Below are positions 51,205-59,751 of a stretch of DNA of 64,000 nt, one piece after another. Below the pieces are notes generated by a model. It was given only the letters and a program-made list of their open reading frames with translations. It was not told the origin of the DNA and made no database searches. The stretch covers positions 186,001-250,000 of the forward strand of contig JAAZYR010000003.1 in the NCBI GenBank assembly GCA_014239555.1, given 5' to 3'. Source of the stretch: Acidimicrobiales bacterium (GTDB lineage Bacteria > Actinomycetota > Acidimicrobiia > Acidimicrobiales > Poriferisodalaceae). Numbering within the stretch: position 1 is the first letter of the stretch; every line of letters starts with the position of its first letter. Position numbers and translations under genes: made by a program.

Positions 51205-52785
51205 ATGAACGATGACTGGTTACTTATGGGAGACATCCCTGATCGGGCTGCTCGTCTATGGAAGGACAACGTCGCTCTGCTGTTTCAGGGAGATCGATGG
51301 ACCCATGGTGAGTTCGCTGCCGATGTGGAGAAAGTAGCGAAAGGGTTAATTGCGTTAGGTGTTGAGCACGGCGACCACGTAGCTGTATGGATGACCAACC
51401 GCCCAGAATGGTTGCATCTCATGTATGCGATACCCCGTGTGGGAGGGTGCATCGTTCCGCTTAACACCCGATACCGCACTGATGACGTCGCATATACCGT
51501 CGTGCAATCGGAGAGCAAATTCCTGGTAGCGCTCGACCGTTCGGGCCCAATCAATTACGGAGAAATGCTTACGGAAGCTCGCGAAGAAATAGATAAAGGC
51601 GGATCTCTGCAAACCATTGTCATGCTTGGAGAGCAAATAGAAAACAGCGTCAGCTGGGAAACGATGCTGGACGGCGGCGATGCTGTCACCACCGAAAAAA
51701 TGGAAGAGCGTACCTCCCAAGTCAACGTCGAAGATCGAATGATGTTGGCGTACACCTCAGGTACGACTGGCCACCCCAAAGGTGTCACCCACTCCCATAA
51801 ACCAGTCCGCAACACCTACGAACGGGCAATGTTGTTAGGCCACGACCGCAACGATGTTCATTTGAGCTACCTCCCGCTGTTCCACGCCTACGGATTCAGT
51901 GAAGTGGCGATGATGGTTGCGTTGACTGGCGCAAGCCAGGTCTTGTTCGATGTCTTTGACCCAGACGAGGTGCTAAATGCGGTGGAGAGTGAACGAGGAA
52001 CGGTCCTGCATGGCTTCGACAGCCACTGGGCAGATCTCATTCGAGCACAAACCGAGCGTGCCCGCGATGTGTCGTCGTTGCGGGTAGGCACACTTCCGGC
52101 CGGCATGGAGTCGACCATCCCCACGGCCCGATTGGCCCAAGACATTTTTTGTCCCACTACAAGCGGATTCGGCATGAGCGAAACGTGGGCATTTGTCGCT
52201 TCAAGCCATCTCAGTGACTCGCTAGAGCAGCGCACAGAAGCTTCTGGGTATCCGATGTACGGAATTGAATTTCAAGTCCGGCACCTCGATAACGGAGAAG
52301 TGCTTGGCGCGGATGAGCCCGGCGCTCTCTACGTCAAGGGCTACACAGTGATGAGCGGCTATTGGGGGAAACCCGAAGCCACGGCTGAAGTATTGGATTC
52401 TGATGGTTGGCTAAACACCGGAGATGTGGCTTTGATTCGCCCGGACGGACACGTTGTCTTTGTCGGCCGTCACAAAGACATGTTGAAGGTCGGGGGATAA
52501 AACGTTTCACCGGCCGAAGTAGAGGGCTACCTACTTGAAGTAGATGGGGTAGAAGAGATAGCCGTAGTTGGCTATCCCGACGAACGTCTCGTTGAAGTCC
52601 CCGTAGCATTTGTTGTGAGTTCAACTGACCTATTGGCTGAAGATCTCATTGAACGATGCCGTGGCAAGATCGCCAGCTTCAAGATCCCTCGACATGTCGT
52701 TTTCGTCGAAGAGATGCCGGTAACACCGTCGGGGAAAATTCGAAAAATAGAACTCAGACAATGGGCGTTAGACCAAATCAACTGA
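51205..52785 (+). pseudogene. Acyl-CoA (AMP-forming) synthetase split by an in-frame TAA
   Basis: The frame encodes a full-length AMP-forming ligase (about 526 codons) except for one TAA at 52498-52500. Before it are AYTSGTTGHPKGVTHSHKP (P-loop), LSYLPLFHAYGFSE, SGFGMSETWAF and GWLNTGDVALIRPDGHVVFVGRHKDMLKVGG. After it the same frame continues with NVSPAEVEGYLLEVDGVEEIAVVGYPDER and ends SGKIRKIELRQW with the catalytic Lys. The stop takes the place of the Glu in the hinge motif KVGGEN, so a single G-to-T change (GAA to TAA) explains it. The N-terminal piece alone would lack the C-terminal Lys domain. A sequencing error is possible. The start ATG 51205 has no strong site. Confidence 0.85.
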
Positions 52786-52855
52786 TTTGGTATGACAGCT
52801 AATTAGTTATAGCCGAATTGGACTTGACACTAAAAGTCGATCGACCCGATCTAGC

Positions 52856-54178
52856 TCATCCTGGTCCGGCGAACGTTGGGCCACCCAAGGTATGGACAGT
52901 GGCCTCACCAGCAGAACGCTCACCCTCACGAGTTTTCACCTCTGCTCTAGCTACAACGTGGTGATGTACCTCGTCAGGACCGTCCGCAAGGCGAAGTGTG
53001 CGCTGGCTATGCCACATGTCAGTGAGAGGGAACCACTGAGATACCCCAGCAGCGCCGTGCATCTGAATTGCCTCGTTGATGATGTCGCAACACTTTTCGG
53101 GCACCATTGCTTTCACAGCGCTCACCCACACCCGAGCCTCGGCATTTCCCAGCGTGTCCATTGCTTTTGCGGCTCGTAAAACCATTAAGCGCATGGCCTC
53201 AGTTTCGATACGTGCGCGAGAAATAACTTCCATGTTCTTGCCAAGATTGATCAACTTCTTGCCGAAGCCTTCTCTTGACAGGCCACGATCGACCATCATT
53301 TCTATCGCTTTTTCTGCACTACCGATCGACCGCATGCAGTGATGAATTCTTCCAGGACCGAGACGTAACTGGCTGATCTCGAACCCCCGACCTTCACCCA
53401 AAAGCACGTTGTCACGAGGGACACGGACATCTTCGAGCATGATATGCATGTGCCCATGCGGAGCATCATCGCTTCCAAAGACATGCATGGGACCGAGAAC
53501 GTTCACACCCGGGGTATCAAGAGGAATAAGAATTTGGGATTGCTGCTTGTAGGTGTCCGCGTCGGGATTGGTGCGGACCATGGTGATCATTATTTTGCAA
53601 CGCGGATCCCCAGCACCTGAGATGTAGAACTTCTCGCCGTTGATGACCCATTCCTCGCCGTCGAGTACAGCTGTCGTGCCGATCTGTTTGGCATCAGAAC
53701 TCATGACACGAGGCTCGGTCATGCAGTACGCAGAGCGGATTTCCCCGTTCAATAACGGCTCAAGCCACTCTCCTTTTTGTGCTTCCGTGCCGACGCGTTC
53801 CAGAACTTCCATGTTGCCGGTATCTGGAGCTGAACAATTGAGGCATTCCGAAGCGAGGCGGTTCTTCCCCAGTTCGTTGGCGATATAGGCGTAATCGAGG
53901 TTGGTGAGACCTTCTCCGGTTTCGGCATCAGGGAGAAAAAAATTCCACAAGCCTTGTGCTCTGGCCTTCTCCTTAGCCCCGGCAAGCAGTTCGAGCTGAC
54001 CTTCGCCGTACGCCCACCTCTCGGAGCGAGTCTCACCGAGCCGGTGATACTCCTCGGTAATGGGGTCGACTTCCTCTCGGATAAAGACCTTGACCGCTTC
54101 ATAGAGAGGTCGAACTTTGTCTGACATTCGCAGGTCGAAATCGTCGACTCCTGCTGACTTCAATGCGCCACCAACCAT
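52856..54178 (-). CDS. Acyl-CoA dehydrogenase, ACAD10/11-like
   Basis: A 440-residue acyl-CoA dehydrogenase. Typical parts are YCMTEPRVMSSDAKQIGTTA, WVINGEKFYISGAGDPRCKIMITM, GPMHVFGSDDAPHGHMHIMLEDVRVP, LRLGPGRIHHCMRSIGSAEKAIEMM and, near the end, MHGAAGVSQWFPLTDMWHSQRTLRLADGPDEVHHHVVARAEV. The DGPDEVH block is that of ACAD10/11-like enzymes. The ATG at 54178 follows AAAGGGG with five to six bases between; an upstream extension is unlikely. It is convergent with the broken ligase gene. Together with the protein at 22917 it suggests breakdown of unusual acyl chains. Confidence 0.88.
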   Translation of the reverse strand: MVGGALKSAGVDDFDLRMSDKVRPLYEAVKVFIREEVDPITEEYHRLGETRSERWAYGEGQLELLAGAKEKARAQGLWNFFLPDAETGEGLTNLDYAYIANELGKNRLASECLNCSAPDTGNMEVLERVGTEAQKGEWLEPLLNGEIRSAYCMTEPRVMSSDAKQIGTTAVLDGEEWVINGEKFYISGAGDPRCKIMITMVRTNPDADTYKQQSQILIPLDTPGVNVLGPMHVFGSDDAPHGHMHIMLEDVRVPRDNVLLGEGRGFEISQLRLGPGRIHHCMRSIGSAEKAIEMMVDRGLSREGFGKKLINLGKNMEVISRARIETEAMRLMVLRAAKAMDTLGNAEARVWVSAVKAMVPEKCCDIINEAIQMHGAAGVSQWFPLTDMWHSQRTLRLADGPDEVHHHVVARAEVKTREGERSAGEATVHTLGGPTFAGPG

Positions 54179-54407
54179 GGGGCACCCCTTTCGTGCGTTG
54201 CTCTGGAACCGATCGGTCGGCCCCTCACCTGGGTATGACTGCACCCTACATATGTTCAGAGCACCAAGCATTTTCGAATCAGGAAACAAATAGAGAGTTA
54301 ATGATGTTTCCGGGCCAATATCTCAACAAATTTGAGAAACCTTGATTGGGGGCTTCTGTATGACCTATCCCCAGCAGATCAAGTAGCTGAGACTACGTTC
54401 CTTGTTC

Positions 54408-54866
54408 ATGGCATCATGCTCCCGAGGCACATGCACAGCACCGGCGGCTGCCGGTCTGGTCTACGACAGTGCGTCTTTGTCGGTCTGGGTGATCGACCTT
54501 CACGCAGACACGGGATTAACGATGTTGCTCTGTCAACGTCACATCGAAACACTTCGTGTGCCAAAAGATTGGACCGTGTCAGATGAGCGGGATGGAACGC
54601 CAAGGCTCTGGACTGTCACGGTTGGCGAAGTAACAGCTCCAACTCCCCAAAGGGGCCGCGTGCGGCGCCAACGTGCCGATAGCGGGCGCATATTGGAGGT
54701 TGAAGAGTTACAACTTTTTGAACTTGACGACGTGACGGAAGAAAAAGTGGCCGCCGTCGCATCCTTAGATGACGCGCGAAACCATGTCCGGCTTAAGAAT
54801 CGGTCAGCCGTTCAACTCGATGAACAATCAGCAATGCTTCGCCGGCAAGCTTCAATGAGAAGCTAA
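54408..54866 (+). CDS. DUF3499 actinobacterial zinc-ribbon protein
   Basis: A 152-residue protein matching the actinobacterial DUF3499 family. It opens with CSRGTCTAPAAAGLVYDSASLSVWVIDL, with the first CxxxxC pair, and LLCQRHIETLRVPKDWTV with the second Cys-x-x-His pair, forming a probable zinc site. The remaining residues are acidic and less conserved. The family function is unknown; it is found beside core genes in actinobacteria. The ATG at 54408 was preferred over a TTG two codons earlier. It is convergent with, and overlaps by four bases, the small gene at 54863. Confidence 0.85.
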   Translation: MASCSRGTCTAPAAAGLVYDSASLSVWVIDLHADTGLTMLLCQRHIETLRVPKDWTVSDERDGTPRLWTVTVGEVTAPTPQRGRVRRQRADSGRILEVEELQLFELDDVTEEKVAAVASLDDARNHVRLKNRSAVQLDEQSAMLRRQASMRS

Positions 54867-55123
54867 AGCAGATCACCGGATCCAAGGTCGGTCACGATTG
54901 CCCGCCCGTCAGAGGCGAGCGACGCCCGGAACCGGATTTCCCCATCCGACGTCAAAACCAGGTCATTGCCGTCGTTTCCGAGTTGAAGCTGCACCCCAGT
55001 CTCGCGTTCGAGTATCGGACGAGCACGAAGTAATGCGTCGCGAAGCCGTTGCCGTCGGTCCGCCTCGATCATATCCATATCAAATTCGACAAAATCGCCC
55101 GGTTCAGTTCCCGACGGTCTCAT
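54863..55123 (-). CDS. Small acidic protein coupled to an RsbW-like ATPase
   Basis: No family is recognised with confidence. The 86 residues contain a charged helix (FDMDMIEADRRQRLRDALLRARPILERETG) and then two strands (VQLQLGNDGNDLVLTSDGEIRFR and VTDLGSGDLL). Its ATG overlaps the stop of the RsbW-like gene by four bases (ATGA), which indicates coupled expression and perhaps a shared complex. It also overlaps the DUF3499 gene tail to tail. Role as a partner or antagonist is inferred only from linkage. Confidence 0.65.
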   Translation of the reverse strand: MRPSGTEPGDFVEFDMDMIEADRRQRLRDALLRARPILERETGVQLQLGNDGNDLVLTSDGEIRFRASLASDGRAIVTDLGSGDLL

Positions 55124-55464
55124 CGGTAAACCACCAACGTAGTGATGAGAATCTTGCCCTTCGATGTAGTGATCAGACGATCAACAAGAGCTTTCACTAG
55201 TTGCAGACCTCTGCCGCTCTCCTCACTTGGCCGCATGTGCTTGGCGCGCTGGGTCCCGCTGCCCGAAACTGTCAAAATAAATGAGTGATGGTTTTTACAT
55301 ATAGCCACGTGCTGTTCTTGACCGGAGTGCTCGATCCCATTCGAAAGTATTTCGTTCGCCGCGAGCATGAGTTCGCGATTGCCGGTTGCGGTAAAGATCC
55401 GCGACCGACTTGAAGAGAGCTCTTTTGGGTTAGTCCCTATGGTCCATTGATCTAAGTGAGCCAC
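55120..55464 (-). CDS. RsbW/SpoIIAB-like histidine kinase-type ATPase (anti-sigma factor-like)
   Basis: A 114-residue GHKL ATPase domain. The N box is ANEILSNGIEHSG near 35-47, and the later G box SGRGLQLVKALVDRL near 83-97; a central strand has SFILTVSGSG. This short single-domain layout fits anti-sigma factor kinases that control SigB-like sigma factors. No sigma factor or anti-anti-sigma gene is adjacent. The start is GTG 55464 without a strong ribosome site. It overlaps the 86-residue gene by four bases and is divergent from the gene at 55527. Confidence 0.78.
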   Translation of the reverse strand: MAHLDQWTIGTNPKELSSSRSRIFTATGNRELMLAANEILSNGIEHSGQEQHVAICKNHHSFILTVSGSGTQRAKHMRPSEESGRGLQLVKALVDRLITTSKGKILITTLVVYR

Positions 55465-55526
55465 TACTTAAGCCTGGCACAACGCTGCTCGCCTATGTCA
55501 TTCCGAGTAGCGGTACCGTACTGGGG

Positions 55527-55787
55527 GTGGATTTAGTTGTGCCGATCGCAGTGTCGCTGTTGTTCATTTATGTGGTGTACCGGATCGGGTTGAAGCTGAT
55601 GCTCGGGTTTTCTCGTCCCGTTCCACCCCCGCCTCCTCCTGGCGAACTCCGAAAAGTCAGGCTGACCTACTTGTGCACCCTCTGCGGGACTGAAGTCCGA
55701 ATGACTCGATCCCCACGCGACGCCCCGGAAGGGCCAAAATGTTGCATGGAGGAGATGGAACTCATCCGAGACCATGACAACGACTGA
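55527..55787 (+). CDS. Small membrane-anchored zinc-ribbon-like protein
   Basis: An 86-residue protein with an N-terminal membrane helix (VVPIAVSLLFIYVVYRIGLKLML), a short proline run (PVPPPPPPG), and a Cys cluster YLCTLCGTEVRMTRSP with KCCMEEM about 20 residues later, as in a zinc ribbon. It has the layout of small conserved actinobacterial proteins of unknown role. The start is GTG 55527; a GTG four codons later, with GGGGTGG eight bases upstream, is also plausible. It lies just upstream of DnaA-like sites and convergent with crgA. Confidence 0.72.
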   Translation: MDLVVPIAVSLLFIYVVYRIGLKLMLGFSRPVPPPPPPGELRKVRLTYLCTLCGTEVRMTRSPRDAPEGPKCCMEEMELIRDHDND

Positions 55788-55797
55788 CCTCCAACGT

Positions 55798-55829
55798 ATG
55801 TCCACAAGTTATTCACAGGTTGGGGACAA
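55798..55829. promoter_or_regulatory. Cluster of three DnaA-box-like 9-mers
   Basis: ATGTCCACA (55798-55806) and TTATTCACA (55809-55817) on the plus strand and TTGTCCCCA (55821-55829, minus) lie within 32 bases. TTATTCACA fits the general DnaA box TTATNCACA; the other two are each one base from TTGTCCACA. They lie in the 82-base gap between two convergent genes. There is no AT-rich unwinding region or dnaA/dnaN gene, so this is not an origin by itself; a DnaA-titration or control site is the more modest reading. Confidence 0.45.
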
Positions 55830-55869
55830 ACGACACAGTTGTAATTTCCCGGTTTAAGAGAACCCGCAG

Positions 55870-56133
55870 TTAGCGCCATCTCGTGGCAGTAAGAATTCCG
55901 ATGAGGACAAACCCAAGTCCTCCAAGAATCCAACTGCTCGAAGGGCTTCCAGGAAGCCAACTCATGTAGTTCGAGAAGATGACGGCTACCCCAACTATTA
56001 ACAAACACAAAATCATCCACCCGAACCAAGCGGGGCTCGGGGGGAGATCACCGGTGAGAGTGTCTTCAACAACTTCGCCTTCGGGGCGAGTTCCTTTAGG
56101 GGTGAGACGGCTGCTCTTCTTGGGCCTGGCCAT
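55870..56133 (-). CDS. crgA: Cell division protein CrgA
   Basis: An 87-residue protein with the CrgA plan: a basic start MARPKKSSRLTPKG, then PSPAWFGWMILCLLIVGVAVIFSNYM (first membrane helix), WLPGSPSSS, and SWILGGLGFVLIGILTATRWR (second helix). CrgA is an actinobacterial septal membrane protein that interacts with FtsZ, FtsI and others and regulates septum formation. The ATG at 56133 is chosen because the family begins here. It lies downstream of pknB on the same strand, 94 bases away, in the usual arrangement near pknB/pbpA/rodA. Its identification is strong for so small a protein. Confidence 0.9.
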   Translation of the reverse strand: MARPKKSSRLTPKGTRPEGEVVEDTLTGDLPPSPAWFGWMILCLLIVGVAVIFSNYMSWLPGSPSSSWILGGLGFVLIGILTATRWR

Positions 56134-56227
56134 GACGCTTGAGGATAGAGGAATTGAGGAATTCAACCACTGATTACTTTCAGTAAATCTGAAGACTCGT
56201 TATGCACGCGTAATTAACTGACGTGCC

Positions 56228-58306
56228 CTATTCGCCCGGCTCCACTGTTACGAAGTTGTTCGGGGGAGCAGGAGCTGGAGCTGGGTCCGGGGCTGGATCG
56301 CCAGTGCCGACGATCAGCAATACTTCAGAACCAAGTAACAGATCAGTACCGGGGGAAGGATCGATCCGGATGACTTGCCCGATTAGCAAATCGCCGGGGC
56401 TTAAGGCTTGCTCGACACGCTTCACTTCGTAACCAAGATTTCGGAGCGCGATCTCGACCTGGCTTGCATCAGTCGTGCCCAATATCTCGAGCGAAGGTAC
56501 CTGACCTGTGGCTGGCCCCATTGACACCACTAGACGTACGACGCTCCCTCGTTCGGTCGAGGAACCAAAACCAGGTTCTGAGCGAATAACGGTATTCAGT
56601 GGGAAATCGAGTGAATGCTCCATTAAGACTTCTTCAAGAAGTCCTTGTCGGGCAAGAGTGACTCGAGCATCAGAAATCGATTGGCCCTCGACTGAAGGAA
56701 TTTGCACTTCTCCGCGTCCTATGGAGACCGTGAGGGTGATGACGGTGCCTTGAGGTCTTTCCTCAGTACTTGGCACACTTTGCTCAATGACAATATTGCG
56801 CACATAGTCGTCGCTTTGTTGATCGATTCGTTCGACCGTGAAACCTGCTGCCAGCAGAATTTCTTCTGCTTCTAGGAATTCCATTCGTTGCACCGCTGGG
56901 ATCCTGACAACCGTTAACCCCTTAGAAGCGAAGAGACGAATGGGGTTCTCAGGGTTGTTCGGTTCTGCAAGTAGCAATCCCGCCCGCGGATCCTGCTGGA
57001 ATATTTGGTTTGGTGGGGTGTCTTGGCGTTCCTGAAATTCAATTGTGATGTGTTCGAACCCGCGGTCGCGTAGTTGTTGTTCCGCTTCTTCCCAGTCGAG
57101 ACCAATGACAGCAGGCACTCTAAGACGAGTGGTTTGCTCCTCGGCAACTGGAGACTTGGCGTCTCCGCCGCTCGGATCGAAGCCGTTGATCAGTAGGTAT
57201 ACCAATCCTGCCACCACGATGAGTAGCACTACGAGCAGAGTGGCCCATATGCGGGTTTTGTCCGGTGGTTGAGTTCTCGTAGTAGGTGAATTAGCAGGTG
57301 AGTTTGGTGCCGTCTTTGGCGACGTCTCTGGTGGGCCCGCAGCTGGGACTGTGCCTTGCGCAGCTGGTCGAGTGCCAGGGGATGGCGTCAGGTGTGTTTG
57401 AGCAGTTGTTGCTTGGACCGTCCCGCCCTGCTGCATGGCCAGGACCTGTTGTCCGGTGCGAAAGCGGCGTAAATCGCCTCGCAGATCGTCAGCTGACGCG
57501 TAACGCTGATCTGGATCCTTGGTGAGGCCGAAGAGACAAATTGCTTCTAAGGCGGGGGGCACATCACCATTAAATTGGGAGGGAGCGGTGGGTGCTTCTT
57601 GTACATGCTTATAGGCGATCGACACGGGGGTATCGCCGGTAAAAGGCGGGCCTGCCGTGAGCATCTCATATAGGACTACTGAGAGTGAGTAGACGTCACT
57701 TCTGGGGTCGGCAGGCTGTCCTTGAGCCTGTTCAGGTGAGAGATAGGTGGCGGTGCCCATCACTGACCCAGTCTGAGTCAAGTTATCTGCGGTGTTCCCT
57801 GTGAGTGCCCGAGCGATACCAAAGTCGGTAACTTTTACCTGCCCAGCTGTGGTGACCAGTACGTTCCCCGGTTTGACGTCGCGATGTACGACTCCGTTGT
57901 GGTGTGCGAATGCCAGCGCAGCTGCGATATCGATAGCAATGTCAGCTGCCCGATCGGGGTGCAGTGGGCCTTCGGCTCTGATGATTTCCGCGAGGCTTCG
58001 ACCCTCCACGTATTCCATAACGATGTAGTAAGTGCCTGCTTCTTGACCCCAGTCGTAGACGCCTACCACGTTGGGTTGATTCAAATTTGCTGCTGCCTGT
58101 GCTTCGCGTCGGAAACGTTCAACGAATGATGGATCGGTTGCATATTCGGGGAATAAAACCTTGACCGCTACTGGCCTATCCAAGAGCTTGTCGCGGGCAA
58201 GAAATACTTCGGCCATGCCGCCGCGCGCGATGCGTCGGTACAACTCGTATCGTCCGCTGAAAATAGGGCGATCATTTTCGGGCATAGGTGGGTCTGAGGG
58301 GTTCAC
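56228..58306 (-). CDS. pknB: PASTA-domain serine/threonine protein kinase PknB
   Basis: A 692-residue membrane kinase. The ATP loop is IARGGMAEVF (26-35), the ATP Lys is Lys49 in VAVKVL, the catalytic loop is VHRDVKPGNVL (140-150), the metal Asp is in DFG (161-163), and Thr residues in the activation loop lie at about 177-187. A Pro/Thr-rich linker is followed by one membrane helix (IWATLLVVLLIVVAGLVYLL) and four PASTA repeats outside, each with a VPxVxGL-like start. It senses cell-wall fragments and phosphorylates division proteins. The GTG at 58306 overlaps the PBP stop by four bases (GTGA). The tail is Pro-rich (PAPDPAPAPAPP). The kinase appears active. Confidence 0.95.
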   Translation of the reverse strand: MNPSDPPMPENDRPIFSGRYELYRRIARGGMAEVFLARDKLLDRPVAVKVLFPEYATDPSFVERFRREAQAAANLNQPNVVGVYDWGQEAGTYYIVMEYVEGRSLAEIIRAEGPLHPDRAADIAIDIAAALAFAHHNGVVHRDVKPGNVLVTTAGQVKVTDFGIARALTGNTADNLTQTGSVMGTATYLSPEQAQGQPADPRSDVYSLSVVLYEMLTAGPPFTGDTPVSIAYKHVQEAPTAPSQFNGDVPPALEAICLFGLTKDPDQRYASADDLRGDLRRFRTGQQVLAMQQGGTVQATTAQTHLTPSPGTRPAAQGTVPAAGPPETSPKTAPNSPANSPTTRTQPPDKTRIWATLLVVLLIVVAGLVYLLINGFDPSGGDAKSPVAEEQTTRLRVPAVIGLDWEEAEQQLRDRGFEHITIEFQERQDTPPNQIFQQDPRAGLLLAEPNNPENPIRLFASKGLTVVRIPAVQRMEFLEAEEILLAAGFTVERIDQQSDDYVRNIVIEQSVPSTEERPQGTVITLTVSIGRGEVQIPSVEGQSISDARVTLARQGLLEEVLMEHSLDFPLNTVIRSEPGFGSSTERGSVVRLVVSMGPATGQVPSLEILGTTDASQVEIALRNLGYEVKRVEQALSPGDLLIGQVIRIDPSPGTDLLLGSEVLLIVGTGDPAPDPAPAPAPPNNFVTVEPGE

Positions 58307-59751
58307 TGGGTCCCCTCCAAGTTAGGGCTCGGGAGGCGTAATACTGCCTCAATGATTGAACGTGTAATTCGGGCAACAACAGTTTCGGTGACTTGAGGAT
58401 CGCTGAGTTCGTCACCCTCTAGCAGTACCGCAATAGCGAGCTCTGGTTGCGTCACAGGCGCGATTGCGATCGCCCAAACATGGGGGTGGTCGTTGAATCC
58501 TGACTCCAGCATGCCCGCTACCTCGACATCGTTGAGCGCGAGCGCTCGAGCAGTGCCCCTTTCAACGTTTGCCGCCAACATGGTTTGCAGTCTCAGAGCA
58601 GTGTCGCTTGTGATGGGTTGACCTAACAGTTCCGGAGCGAATTCGCGGATGACAGAACCGTCATGACCTTGAATTTGGTGAACCACACGAGGTCTGATTC
58701 GGAGCCCGTTGTTTGCGATTGTTGCAAATAAGTGCGCTGCGTGGAGAGGAGATAACTGAACACCAATACCGGCTGCGACATGCGGAGCCGATAAACCCAT
58801 TTTGTCGGGTGTGAGAAGCCCCCTCAAGTTACTGCTGGTATCGATCGAGACGCTTTCAGTGAGTCCGAAACTTTTAGATCGATTGCTTAGCTCTGACTGA
58901 CCGAGATCTGAGCCGATGGTTGCCCAACCAGTCCGACAATTGGTGAGCAGTAGCGAAGTCAGATTCCCGCCGCACGTCTCGTTGCGCCTGTTGGTGATGG
59001 GCCCTCCAGGTGGCTCAGCCGCTATGGCGTTTTTCTGAGGAATCACAAAATCTGAGAGCCCCGCTTCAATGGCTGACGCCGCAGTGACTACGGTGAAAAT
59101 CGCTCCAGCTTCGCTGAGATATGAATTAGCTCTGTTCGTCAGTGGGAGGTCCTTGTCTGAATTCAACGCGACTAAATCGTTCGTCACTGCAGCTAAATCA
59201 TGGGAGGACAGGTAGTTGGGATCAAAGTGGGGGGAACTCCACATCGCCAAAACCGCGCCGCTGGAGGGGTCAATCACCACTGCGGCCCCTTGATACCTTC
59301 CCAGAGCAGCTCGTGCCACTAACTGGACATCATGCCTCACTGATAATTCGAGTTGACCGGTGCGTGCACGATCGACAAACAAATCACGTTTGTCTTGGAT
59401 TCGCACCTCGAGGTTATTTCCGGCGAGGAAATCGTTGTGCTTTTGTTCGAGTCCACTGCCGCCGTGTTCTGCGGAAATAAAACCCACGAGGTGGGAGTAC
59501 AGGGAGCCGTACGGATATTGGCGCAAACGCGGACGTGTTCCGCTTACGCCGACGGTTTCCGCGATCGTTTCGCCATCTGCTGTTGTGATGGAACCCCTCG
59601 GGGCATCAAAAACCATCGTGATTTCGCGCGTATTTTGTGGGTGATCGCGAAGGGTGTCAGCCCGAACCACCTGGATCAATTCAAGTTGGACAAAAAGCAG
59701 AACATATATGAGCAAGAGCGCCACGCCTATGTGAAGAATTCGTTTCGTCAT
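58303..59751 (-). CDS. PbpA-like penicillin-binding protein with lost catalytic motifs
   Basis: A 482-residue protein with the PbpA/FtsI layout: a membrane helix (ILHIGVALLLIYVLLFVQLELIQ), a dimerisation/pedestal part (PRGSITTADGETIAET), and a transpeptidase domain. The three penicillin-binding motifs look changed. SxxK is AIFT (217-220; Ser to Ala, Lys to Thr) in SEAGAIFTVVTA; SxN is NCR (271-273) in TNCRTGWATIG; and KTG is MLE (414-416) in VAGMLESGF. The flanking residues still align, so these positions are readable. It may be a scaffold partner of the RodA protein rather than a cross-linking enzyme. The ATG at 59751 overlaps the rodA stop by four bases (ATGA). Family call is firm; loss of activity is inferred. 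Confidence 0.88.
   Translation of the reverse strand: MTKRILHIGVALLLIYVLLFVQLELIQVVRADTLRDHPQNTREITMVFDAPRGSITTADGETIAETVGVSGTRPRLRQYPYGSLYSHLVGFISAEHGGSGLEQKHNDFLAGNNLEVRIQDKRDLFVDRARTGQLELSVRHDVQLVARAALGRYQGAAVVIDPSSGAVLAMWSSPHFDPNYLSSHDLAAVTNDLVALNSDKDLPLTNRANSYLSEAGAIFTVVTAASAIEAGLSDFVIPQKNAIAAEPPGGPITNRRNETCGGNLTSLLLTNCRTGWATIGSDLGQSELSNRSKSFGLTESVSIDTSSNLRGLLTPDKMGLSAPHVAAGIGVQLSPLHAAHLFATIANNGLRIRPRVVHQIQGHDGSVIREFAPELLGQPITSDTALRLQTMLAANVERGTARALALNDVEVAGMLESGFNDHPHVWAIAIAPVTQPELAIAVLLEGDELSDPQVTETVVARITRSIIEAVLRLPSPNLEGTQ

Noticed and set aside
55798-55829. Chromosomal origin of replication
   Set aside because: Only three box-like sites are seen and there is no AT-rich region or dnaA/dnaN/gyr gene in the window.
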